Below are positions 15,466 to 21,938 of a stretch of 35,763 nucleotides of DNA, piece after piece (the first letter of the stretch is position 1; each line of letters opens with the position of its first letter). The position numbers were made by a program, and so were the translations under genes. The DNA comes from a virus, in IMG/VR virus record IMGVR_UViG_3300031631_000687, positions 1 through 35,763 of that record; one strand, written 5' to 3'. The notes below the pieces were generated by a model that was not told the origin of the DNA, ran no database searches, and worked only from the letters and a program-made list of their open reading frames with translations.

Positions 15466-16029
15466 GGCTGGCTCCTGATGGAGGGGTGAAACGCTCGCCA
15501 CGACCGGGACGAGCGTGTCCAGGAAGGGCGTGTTGGTGAGCGCGGCCGAGTGCAGCGTGGTGCCCACGTCCTTGCCGCTGCGCTCATCGTTGTGGTGCCA
15601 GTCGATGACCGGCGAGAGGTAGCGATACTCGCGCTCGAGCAGGTGCTTGGCGGCCTTTGCGGTCCAGTCCTTCACGTGGCCCCACACGCCGTCAGGCCGG
15701 ACCTCGAGGCGGTCGATCCAGCCAGCGGCGGGGGCCGTGGTTCCGGTGAACGGCGCGTAGACGGTCTGGTGCTGGTAGTCGATGACCAGGTCGAGGCCGC
15801 GGGCCGTGAAGTAGGCCAGGATCTGCCCAGCGTCCTGGGGACCCAGCACGAAGGTCTGCAGTTCGCCGCCGCGGGGGTACCCACGCCAGGTGCCGTAGGG
15901 CGCCAGGTGGATGAACTCGGGGGGCTTGCCGTCCTCGCCGATGGACAGCGCCAGCGCGCCCCCGTCGGGAGTGCAGGCCATCAGGCCCTCGGGCGATGAG
16001 GCGAGCACCGCTTGCAAGGTGGGGATCAT
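14746..16029 (-). CDS. Prohead protease with C-terminal scaffold (Mu gpI-like)
   Basis: A 427-residue protein of the Mu I protease family. The N-terminal protease domain (about residues 1-180) shows VIDYQHQT (H87), AAGWIDRLEV, WGHVKDWTAKAAKHLLERE, RYLSPV (S139) and SAALTNTPFLDTL, the conserved order of the family; H87 and S139 are candidate catalytic residues. Residues 189-427 form an acidic, helical scaffold domain with repeated CSALGxxxxAxLEDI units. The protease matures the head and removes the scaffold. A second start inside (15465) probably makes the scaffold alone. Located directly after the portal/MuF fusion, overlapping its end. Confidence 0.88.
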   Translation of the reverse strand: MIPTLQAVLASSPEGLMACTPDGGALALSIGEDGKPPEFIHLAPYGTWRGYPRGGELQTFVLGPQDAGQILAYFTARGLDLVIDYQHQTVYAPFTGTTAPAAGWIDRLEVRPDGVWGHVKDWTAKAAKHLLEREYRYLSPVIDWHHNDERSGKDVGTTLHSAALTNTPFLDTLVPVVASVSPLHQEPAMNPLLILCLAALGLGGVKPEDATKEQVEGAIGDQQGRHDAACSALGVESSAKLEDITTAASTGHARLTAACSALGLAADASLEDIQAAATRVAAEAKLGAVVCSKLELDASELADDATTKLEAELSHSGYVPVAEHTAALSKLGGEVEQLNDDQLLERARLEGKLTPPLEGWAKSHIKRDRAGFLAWMSTAPGVPVRSSGLGGRQPPKPASTTLSDVEQAACTQMGLTAEEFLASKKEA

Positions 16030-18395
16030 GCGCTCACTCCCAGGGCTTGCCGCCAGTCCTCGGGGAACCGGGACCAGTCGAACTCGTGGGGCTCCCGCGC
16101 GGGGTCACGCTGGAAGCCCTGGTCGGGCAGAGAGGGCCGGCCGGTGTGCTCGTCCACCGGCATCTCGTCGTAGACCGTCCAGCCCTTGGACTCGATCTCG
16201 ACCGGGGTGTGGGCCGTCTTGAAGCAGCGGCAGGCGTAGCCGTTGGTCGGGTTCCACACGGTCCAGAACGGGTGGTCGTGGGGGTAGACCTTGCCGTTCT
16301 GCGCGGCGTGGGTCACCCGCGAGTCGCGGTCGTCCGGGTTGTTGTACCGGAAGAACGGACGGCGGGCGATGGACTCGGGCCGGCGCTGGGAGCGGTCCCG
16401 GCCCACCGAGTAGGCCGCGCCCCAGTTGGTGCGGAACATCGTGTCGAGCCGGAAAGGCTTGATGGGGCCGAGGCCCTGACGCTCGAGCAGTGGGCCGAGC
16501 TCGTCCTCGAATTCGGCCAGGGTGCCGCCCTTCGCGATGGTCCGGCCGAACAGCTGGTGGGCCTCGTGCAGGGCCGAGCTGCTCGTCCACTTGGCGATGG
16601 TGAAGGCCTGGGCCTTGGCCTCGGTGGCCAACGCATCGAACTGCTGCTGGGTCACCACTCCCCTGCTGGTCCACCATGCCACTGCTTCGCGAGGCGGGAC
16701 CTTGGGGAAGCCTTCGAGCACGACGTCGCCCAGGCCGGCCTGGACTTCGCCCATCAGGCCAGAGGTCAGGATGGCGTCGCCGAGCTCGGGACCGAGCAGC
16801 TCGAGGTCCATCTCGCCGAGCAGCTCGAGCAGGCGGTTGGGCACCTGGCCGATGTCGGTCAGGTTGTGCATCTCGGTCTGCAGACGGTCCACGAACGGCC
16901 GCCAGGTGGCGGCGTGGCCGCCCTGGGTCAGGATGCGCTCGAGCTCGCCTTCGGCCTGGGCCAGCCAGGGGGGCAGGCCTGCGCCGGGAGCCTGGGCCAG
17001 CACCACCCGAGACGAATCCGGGCGGTGCTGGCTGGCTTCTACGGGCGCATCGCTGCCTCCCTTGGGGGTAGCCGTGGTTTCGGAGGCGGTGGGCTCGGTA
17101 AGAAGTTCTTCGCTGCCTTGGGGCTCGCGCAAGCCGAGCTCGTCGCGGACCTGGGCCAGCGGCACCGGCACGCCCATGGTGCGGGCGGCGGCGAAGACCT
17201 TGGCGCGGATCTCCTGGGTCTCGGCCACCACCTTTTCGTCGGCGGCCGGCTCGGTGTCGAAGACGAGCACGGGCACTGGGGCGTCGGGGCCGAAGTTGTA
17301 CTGCACCAGGGGCGCGAGCAGGCCGCGCTTGATGGTGCGGGCCAGCTGCTTGGCGTCGCTCTCCACCAGGTCCTGCCGCACTTCGTTGTGCACCAGGCCC
17401 AGGGCGCGGCTGCCGCTCTTGCCTTCGTCGGTGGTCAGGGTCTGGCCCAGCACTGCCTTGGACATGCCGCGCTCGCACAGCACGATCAGCCGCTCGAAGA
17501 CGTCCACACCGGCGGTGCCGCGCTTGTCGGTCACGATCTCGAGCTTCATGTCTTCGGGGATCACCGCGCTGGCGTCCACCCCGAGCTTGCGCAGTGCGGT
17601 GGCCAGCGCTGTGATGTCCGAAGGCTTCGCCCCCACCGGGTACTTGCCCACACGGAAGGGCGCCCCGAAGATCTCGCCGTAGGAAACCCAGTCCTTCACC
17701 GCGTAGTTCTTGAACAGGTACCACCACACCAGCACCCGGCCGAGGCCAGCTCGGACGGGGAAGCCGGACTTGGCCGCGGAGGTGTGAATCAGGAACCGGT
17801 ACGGGTCGGGCACGATGCCCTTGACCGGGTCGGAATCGTCCAGCAGCCGCCAGCTGTAGGGGTCGGCCTCGTCGGGCACGAACCAGCGCTGGGGGCGGTA
17901 GTCCATGCTGGTCACACCGGCGACGCCGCCACGGTTGTACCAGTCCAGCTCGACCGCGCCGTAGCCCTTGGAGATGGCGTCCAGCAGGGTGAGCAGGCCG
18001 TCTTCGAAGTTGTCGATCTCGTCCAGGCGCAGCTGGCAGAACTCGGCGATCTCTCGGGCCCGGGAGCTGTCGTCACGCTTGGGCGGCACCACCTCCCAGT
18101 CCAGGTTGGCCACCGCGCGCTTGCGGGTGCCCAGCACCGACACCAGGTGCAGGTCCCGGTCCTCGATTTCTTCCAGGAGCTCGCACAGCCGGGCGGGCTG
18201 ACCGTCGTCGGCTTCCTGCAGGTAGGTCGCGATCTTTGCGGGGGTCAGCCCCTTGGCCACGCCCGTGGTGGTGGTGGAGCGGTAGCCGCCCCACTGGGTG
18301 GGATCGCCCTGCACCGTCAGCGGCACCTTGAGGCGCTTGGCGGTGGCGAGCACCATGCCCTGGCCGAACTGCAGCAGCTGGGAGCGCACGCCCAT
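16026..18395 (-). CDS. Portal protein (Mu gp29/DUF935) fused to MuF-type head protein (gp30)
   Basis: A 789-residue protein, chosen to start at 18395 where ATGA overlaps the terminase stop. Residues about 1-490 match DUF935 portals: DPTQWGGYRS, LEEIEDRDLHLVSVLGTRKR, WEVVPPK, AISKGYGAVELDW, YGEIFGAPFRVGKYP, and ERGMSKAVLGQTLTTDEGKS. Residues about 540-700 match the MuF domain: FRLDTMFRTNWGAAYSVGRD, DDRDSRVTHAAQNGKVYPHD, and NPTNGYACRCF. In Mu these are separate genes (29 and 30). The portal is the dodecameric DNA channel; MuF is a minor head protein ejected or located near the portal. No internal ribosome binding site was noticed at the junction. Confidence 0.88.
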   Translation of the reverse strand: MGVRSQLLQFGQGMVLATAKRLKVPLTVQGDPTQWGGYRSTTTTGVAKGLTPAKIATYLQEADDGQPARLCELLEEIEDRDLHLVSVLGTRKRAVANLDWEVVPPKRDDSSRAREIAEFCQLRLDEIDNFEDGLLTLLDAISKGYGAVELDWYNRGGVAGVTSMDYRPQRWFVPDEADPYSWRLLDDSDPVKGIVPDPYRFLIHTSAAKSGFPVRAGLGRVLVWWYLFKNYAVKDWVSYGEIFGAPFRVGKYPVGAKPSDITALATALRKLGVDASAVIPEDMKLEIVTDKRGTAGVDVFERLIVLCERGMSKAVLGQTLTTDEGKSGSRALGLVHNEVRQDLVESDAKQLARTIKRGLLAPLVQYNFGPDAPVPVLVFDTEPAADEKVVAETQEIRAKVFAAARTMGVPVPLAQVRDELGLREPQGSEELLTEPTASETTATPKGGSDAPVEASQHRPDSSRVVLAQAPGAGLPPWLAQAEGELERILTQGGHAATWRPFVDRLQTEMHNLTDIGQVPNRLLELLGEMDLELLGPELGDAILTSGLMGEVQAGLGDVVLEGFPKVPPREAVAWWTSRGVVTQQQFDALATEAKAQAFTIAKWTSSSALHEAHQLFGRTIAKGGTLAEFEDELGPLLERQGLGPIKPFRLDTMFRTNWGAAYSVGRDRSQRRPESIARRPFFRYNNPDDRDSRVTHAAQNGKVYPHDHPFWTVWNPTNGYACRCFKTAHTPVEIESKGWTVYDEMPVDEHTGRPSLPDQGFQRDPAREPHEFDWSRFPEDWRQALGVSA

Positions 18396-20239
18396 CAGGC
18401 AGCCCTCCGAGCGGTGGCCCACGCCGGCCAGGTCGGGCGCAGCGCTTCACGCCAGGCCCCGCTGCCGAACGCGCGAGCGAAGCGGCGGGGGATGTGGATG
18501 ATCTTGTCCGCCAAGGTGCCCTGGCCCACCTGGCGCAGGTACCGGATGGCCATCTCGAGGGTGTCGGGGCCGTCCTTCTTGCCGTGGGGGTACGCCAGCA
18601 GCTGGCGCTCCAGGGGCCTGCAGCTGCCGTCGTCGGGGAAGCGCAGGATGCCCCTGTTGTTCAGCGGAGCCAGGCCGCGGATGCGGATGTCCTTGCTGGC
18701 CTCTTGGCGCTCGATGCGGGTCCAGGCGGGGAACAGCCCAGCGCGGGCGCCGGTGCTGGTGAGCAGGGACTCCAGGATCGAGCCCAGGCTGATGGCCTCG
18801 ATGGCTGCGATGTCCGGATCTTCCTCGGCGTAGATGCCGTTGACCGTCTCCACCAGCAGCTCGGGGTCTGGAATCCGCAGCAGGTCCACACGGTGCACCA
18901 GCAGGTAGCCCTCGGGGGTGGGGCCGCGGACGTTGACCACCGCCTGGAAGTCCGCCTTTCGCTTGGCCGTACTGCGCCCCAGGCTGGGGTCGAAGGCCAT
19001 GGCCTTGGGCAGCTTCATCCCGGCGTAGTCGCTGCGCTTGTAGTAGTTCAGCTCTCGGAAGGGGCGGGTGGCATCCTGGGGTGGGCGGTCGTCGAGCTCG
19101 GAGCCGTAGCTGTCGTCGTTGTACTCCTGCTCGTGGTCCAGCCCTTCGTTGCTCCACTTGGACGGGTACAGCACCACACCGGTTTCGTCCCGGGCGCGAA
19201 CCCGGATGCTCGTCCAGCGCTTCTTGTACTTCTCCAGCTCGGTGAACCGGCACACCACGCAGTCGCCATCGACCGGGGTGCCCACCAGGATGGCCCGGCG
19301 CTTGCGCTCGTCCAGGCCACCGATCAGCGCGCTGTTGACCTTCCTGGCGTTGGTGTTGCGCTGGCCCAGGGTGCGGGTGGTCTCTTCGCTGTCCAGGTCG
19401 TCGCCCAGGGCGAGGGTCGGGCGCCAAGGCCCGTGCTTGCCACCACGCAGGGACTCGCCCATGCCGAAGGCACGGACGCGCACCCCATTGCTCTCCCAGT
19501 CACTGTCCCTGGCTGCGCGACGGTAGCTTCTGGCCCAGTCACCGGACTTGCAGGGCGACAGGTCGCCCCAGTCGTACTTGATGAGCGGGTTGAGCTCGAG
19601 CTCGACCCGGGCTGCAGCGAGGAACTCGGTAGCGGTGGCGCCGTCCACGGCCAGCACCTGGATGTACGGGTCCCAGCAGATGGGGATGGTCCGCTCGGTG
19701 GCGATGAGCTGGTAGACCTGGGCAAGCCAGGCATCCATCTCCACCTGCACCGCGGGGTCCCAGTGGTCGGGTAGCTCGAGCGACGCACACGACAGCTCGC
19801 CCCGCTCCAGCCAGCTCTCGACCTCTTCTTCCATCGCTTCGGTGACGGCGGCGAACATCTCCGGATCGTCGCGCTCGAGGGTGCCGTCTTCCCAGGCCTT
19901 CAAAACCGGGCCGCACACGGCCTTGTAGACGATGGTGCGGAAGGTGCAGACCGTGGACTTGGCATGACCGCGAGGGGCGCGTACGGCGGCGAACTTGGAG
20001 AACAGCAGCGCCAGCTCGAGCAGCACGTGGAAGGGGCTGCCCTCGTCGCGGAAGTAGTGGCTCAGGTAGGTGCGACCGAAGCTCTCCTGGGACACCACCG
20101 CGCGAGCTCGGCGCTGTAGGCGCCGCTTGGAGGTGTCGCCCTCGAACTTGGCACTGCCGGCCTCGGCCTGGCGCTCGAGCGCCTCGATGCGGTCCCAGAA
20201 CCGCTTCTTGGTCAGCCGGCCGGCGGAGCTACGCGGCAT
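18395..20239 (-). CDS. terL: Terminase large subunit (Mu gp28-like)
   Basis: A 614-residue packaging ATPase-nuclease. The Walker A-like motif is APRGHAKST (residues 88-96) and the Walker B-like motif is TLALGDDLDSEE (D280/D281). The nuclease domain begins near FDPSLGR (about residue 420), with AAIEAIS as the next acidic strand. An acidic insert (about residues 110-185, WEDGTLERDDPEMFAAVTEA onward) separates Walker A from the next conserved strand (IQVLAVDGATATEFLAAARV). The enzyme cuts phage DNA, which for Mu-like phages includes host flanks, and drives it through the portal. It is preceded by a small terminase and followed by the portal. Confidence 0.92.
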   Translation of the reverse strand: MPRSSAGRLTKKRFWDRIEALERQAEAGSAKFEGDTSKRRLQRRARAVVSQESFGRTYLSHYFRDEGSPFHVLLELALLFSKFAAVRAPRGHAKSTVCTFRTIVYKAVCGPVLKAWEDGTLERDDPEMFAAVTEAMEEEVESWLERGELSCASLELPDHWDPAVQVEMDAWLAQVYQLIATERTIPICWDPYIQVLAVDGATATEFLAAARVELELNPLIKYDWGDLSPCKSGDWARSYRRAARDSDWESNGVRVRAFGMGESLRGGKHGPWRPTLALGDDLDSEETTRTLGQRNTNARKVNSALIGGLDERKRRAILVGTPVDGDCVVCRFTELEKYKKRWTSIRVRARDETGVVLYPSKWSNEGLDHEQEYNDDSYGSELDDRPPQDATRPFRELNYYKRSDYAGMKLPKAMAFDPSLGRSTAKRKADFQAVVNVRGPTPEGYLLVHRVDLLRIPDPELLVETVNGIYAEEDPDIAAIEAISLGSILESLLTSTGARAGLFPAWTRIERQEASKDIRIRGLAPLNNRGILRFPDDGSCRPLERQLLAYPHGKKDGPDTLEMAIRYLRQVGQGTLADKIIHIPRRFARAFGSGAWREALRPTWPAWATARRAA

Positions 20240-20678
20240 AGCGCTTCTCCAGACGGGCCGCGAAGGGGGCCAGGTGCGGGGTCAGCTTGTCCAGGGCGAC
20301 GGTGTCCACCTCGCCCAGGTACGCCACCAGCTCTTCGAGCAGCTCGAGGCCGGTGCGAATGCGCAGCCTGGGGTCCTCTTCGTCCGCCTTCTTGTAGCGG
20401 TGCTCGGGGAAGACCTGTTCCACCTTCTGCCACGCGAACAGCTTCTGGGAGTCCAGGGCCGTGTCGCTCAACAGCTCGTCCAGCGCGCGGTTCTTGAGCC
20501 GCTGCACCTTGTCGGCGTAGGACAACGCAGCCTCGCGTTGGGCCTGCCAGCCTTCGGTCGCTGCCCGCTTCTGCAGCGTGCTCAACGACAGCCCGGCAGC
20601 CTCGGCCGCCTGCCCGTAGCTGGCGCCCTCCTGGACCACCAGGTGCTTGGCTTGCGCCCATCGGCTGGACTGGCTCAC
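20229..20678 (-). CDS. Terminase small subunit-like DNA-binding protein (Mu gp27/DUF1804-like)
   Basis: A 149-residue protein overlapping the terminase large subunit by 11 nt. The N-terminal 40 residues contain a helix-turn-helix (KHLVVQEGASYGQAAEAAGL then SLSTLQKRAATEGW), the DUF1804 pattern; the rest is helical with a Lys/Glu-rich middle. Small terminase subunits bind the packaging site and regulate the large subunit. Position just before TerL supports this. The recognition of a packaging site at the left end in Mu-like phages is family knowledge, not visible here. Confidence 0.8.
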   Translation of the reverse strand: MSQSSRWAQAKHLVVQEGASYGQAAEAAGLSLSTLQKRAATEGWQAQREAALSYADKVQRLKNRALDELLSDTALDSQKLFAWQKVEQVFPEHRYKKADEEDPRLRIRTGLELLEELVAYLGEVDTVALDKLTPHLAPFAARLEKRYAA

Positions 20679-20968
20679 TACGAATCCCCGCCGATGTCCA
20701 CGCCGGGATCCGTGGTGCTGCCCTCGGCGATGTCCACGCCCTGGGGGGTCAGCTCGTAGGCACGGATGCGACGCGGGCCGAGCTTTTGCTCGGTCACCGT
20801 CAGGTACCCGGAGCGCTGCAGGTACGCGATGTCGCGCACCAGGGCTTCCTGGTCGCCCCGGTAGAACACACGGACCTGATTCTGCAGGGCCTGGTCGGTG
20901 AAGAACCCAGGGAACTGCGCGTACAGCGCCAGCACCAACAGGCCTCGGAGGTCACGGGCTTCCAACAT
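20678..20968 (-). CDS. Winged-helix protein (Mu gp26-like, VpaChn25_0724-type)
   Basis: A 96-residue protein overlapping the small terminase start (20678). It reads as a winged helix: LRGLLVLALYAQFPGFFTDQ, a helix QEALVRDIAYLQRSGYLTVT, and a wing with RRIRAYELTPQGVDIA. Proteins of this kind occur between the DUF2730 and DUF1804 genes in many Mu-like phages. Function is unknown; it may bind DNA in packaging or control late expression. A 209-bp gap with inverted repeats lies upstream. Confidence 0.72.
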   Translation of the reverse strand: MLEARDLRGLLVLALYAQFPGFFTDQALQNQVRVFYRGDQEALVRDIAYLQRSGYLTVTEQKLGPRRIRAYELTPQGVDIAEGSTTDPGVDIGGDS

Positions 20969-21010
20969 CGATCCTCCCCAGCGCGATGGCTACGGGGTGA
21001 GAAGAGAAGA

Positions 21011-21089
21011 CACCCCTCCTGGGGGCGTGTGAGGTCGCGTTGGAGAAACGAGCGAAGGTCAGCAAGGAGACACGTTCCCAGGAGGGGTG
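21011..21089. repeat. 20-bp inverted repeat with nested hairpin in late-operon gap
   Basis: Arms at 21011-21030 (cacccctcctgggggcgtgt) and 21070-21089 are complementary at 18 of 20 positions; the two exceptions are G.U pairs if plus-strand RNA is made and A.C mismatches in minus-strand RNA. The 39-nt loop contains a smaller inverted element (TCGCGTT ... AACGAGCGA). It lies between the DUF2730 stop and the winged-helix gene. It may be an operator, a cruciform or an antisense RNA element. Confidence 0.7.
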
Positions 21090-21109
21090 AACGCGGCCAG
21101 CATCGCAGC

Positions 21110-21130
21110 GTTGCCGCAACCCCATGTTGC
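21110..21130. repeat. Alternating GTTGC/GCAAC inverted elements
   Basis: Three related pentamers: GTTGC (21110-21114), GCAAC (21116-21120) and GTTGC (21126-21130). The middle one can pair with either neighbour, giving two exclusive hairpins. It adjoins the direct repeat at 21125 and precedes the winged-helix gene on the minus strand. A protein-binding site or RNA switch is possible; no more can be said. Confidence 0.4.
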
Positions 21131-21138
21131 GAGACTGC
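21125..21138. repeat. Direct repeat copy 1 flanking the DUF2730 gene
   Basis: TGTTGCGAGACTGC here recurs with one mismatch at 21788-21801. The two copies have the same orientation and lie on either side of the DUF2730 gene. Each is upstream of a late gene on the minus strand, which would suit a shared activator or repressor site. Confidence 0.5.
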
Positions 21139-21177
21139 ACTGCCGAACTGCTCGGCTTCTCAGGCCCCCCGGAGACC

Positions 21178-21735
21178 TCAGCTCAGCGGACGATGTGGGT
21201 CCACGAACTCGAGGATCTGGCGCTGCACGTCGCCCAGGCCCTTGACCTGGTCGGAGAGATCACCCATGCGCCGGTCGAAGCGGCCCTCGAGGGCTCCCAT
21301 GCCCTTGTCCAGCCGCTCCTCGATCCCCTCGACCTGCTTGCCGATGCGGGTTTCGAGCTCACCCATACGGCCCCCGAGCTCGTTGCCCAGCCGGTCCATG
21401 GCTCGCTCGTTGTGGGTCCGGTGTTCCGCCAGCTCCGCCTTGGTGGCGTAGTCCTCGCGCGTGTCCTGCAGCCGGGCCTGCAAGGTCTCTACCACCCCGG
21501 TCAGGCGCTGGCGCTCCGCCAGTTCTTCGTGGTGACGACGCCGGATCGACCAGGACACCCACAGCACGATGACCGCGACGACCAGGTCGAAGAACCCGCC
21601 GATCATCAGGGTGGTGAGGTCCACCGATCCGCCGAGGGTGGTGCCGCCGGCCGCCAGGGCGGGCGCGGAGGTGGCGAGCAAGACGAGGGTGGCGACAACA
21701 GCGAGGATCAGGACGGCGAGCAGGGGTCTGCGCAT
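21178..21735 (-). CDS. DUF2730-like membrane coiled-coil protein (Mu gp25-like)
   Basis: A 185-residue protein; start at 21735 with CGGAGG 5 nt upstream, which rules out the longer frame. N-terminal signal-like segment (about residues 4-25), then a second membrane segment (LMIGGFFDLVVAVIVLWVSW, about 45-65), basic residues RRRHH, and a long coiled coil to the end (ERQRLTGVVETLQARLQDTR and Gly/Glu/Arg heptads). DUF2730 proteins of Mu-like phages have one membrane span and a coiled coil and open the late gp25-26-27-28 block, the same order as here. Function is unknown. The extra N-terminal segment makes this one longer than usual. Confidence 0.7.
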   Translation of the reverse strand: MRRPLLAVLILAVVATLVLLATSAPALAAGGTTLGGSVDLTTLMIGGFFDLVVAVIVLWVSWSIRRRHHEELAERQRLTGVVETLQARLQDTREDYATKAELAEHRTHNERAMDRLGNELGGRMGELETRIGKQVEGIEERLDKGMGALEGRFDRRMGDLSDQVKGLGDVQRQILEFVDPHRPLS

Positions 21736-21938
21736 GGAGCCTCCGAGGGGAGATGGAGGGAGGCTACAGGCAGGTGGTGGTGGGGCGTGTTGCGAGAGTG
21801 CGCAGTGGGAGCCTTTCGAACTTACTGTACGCAGGATGAGCCCGAGCATCGTCGTGATCCGTATTTCCTGAACTCATCGGGCCCCGAAGCCTGCGAGCCA
21901 TGTACCGACATTTGGCCGCCAGAAGTGTTTCCCCGATA
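21736..21938. other. Gap before late operon; probable late promoter region
   Basis: 203 bp between the ATPase stop and the DUF2730 start, lying upstream of the leftward late block. On the minus strand a TACAGT hexamer (21824-21829) could act as -10; no good -35 is seen 17 bp upstream, as expected for an activator-dependent late promoter. GC falls visibly near 21810. No gene and no clear terminator were found. Confidence 0.35.
21788..21801. repeat. Direct repeat copy 2 upstream of the DUF2730 gene
   Basis: TGTTGCGAGAGTGC, 13 of 14 identical to 21125-21138. It lies 53 bp upstream of the DUF2730 start, between the candidate -10 (21824-21829) and the gene. Confidence 0.5.

Noticed and set aside
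15996-18833. 945-codon open frame on the plus strand
   Set aside because: It is the antisense shadow of the portal/MuF and terminase genes in high-GC DNA; the translation is Gly/Val/His-rich with no family pattern.
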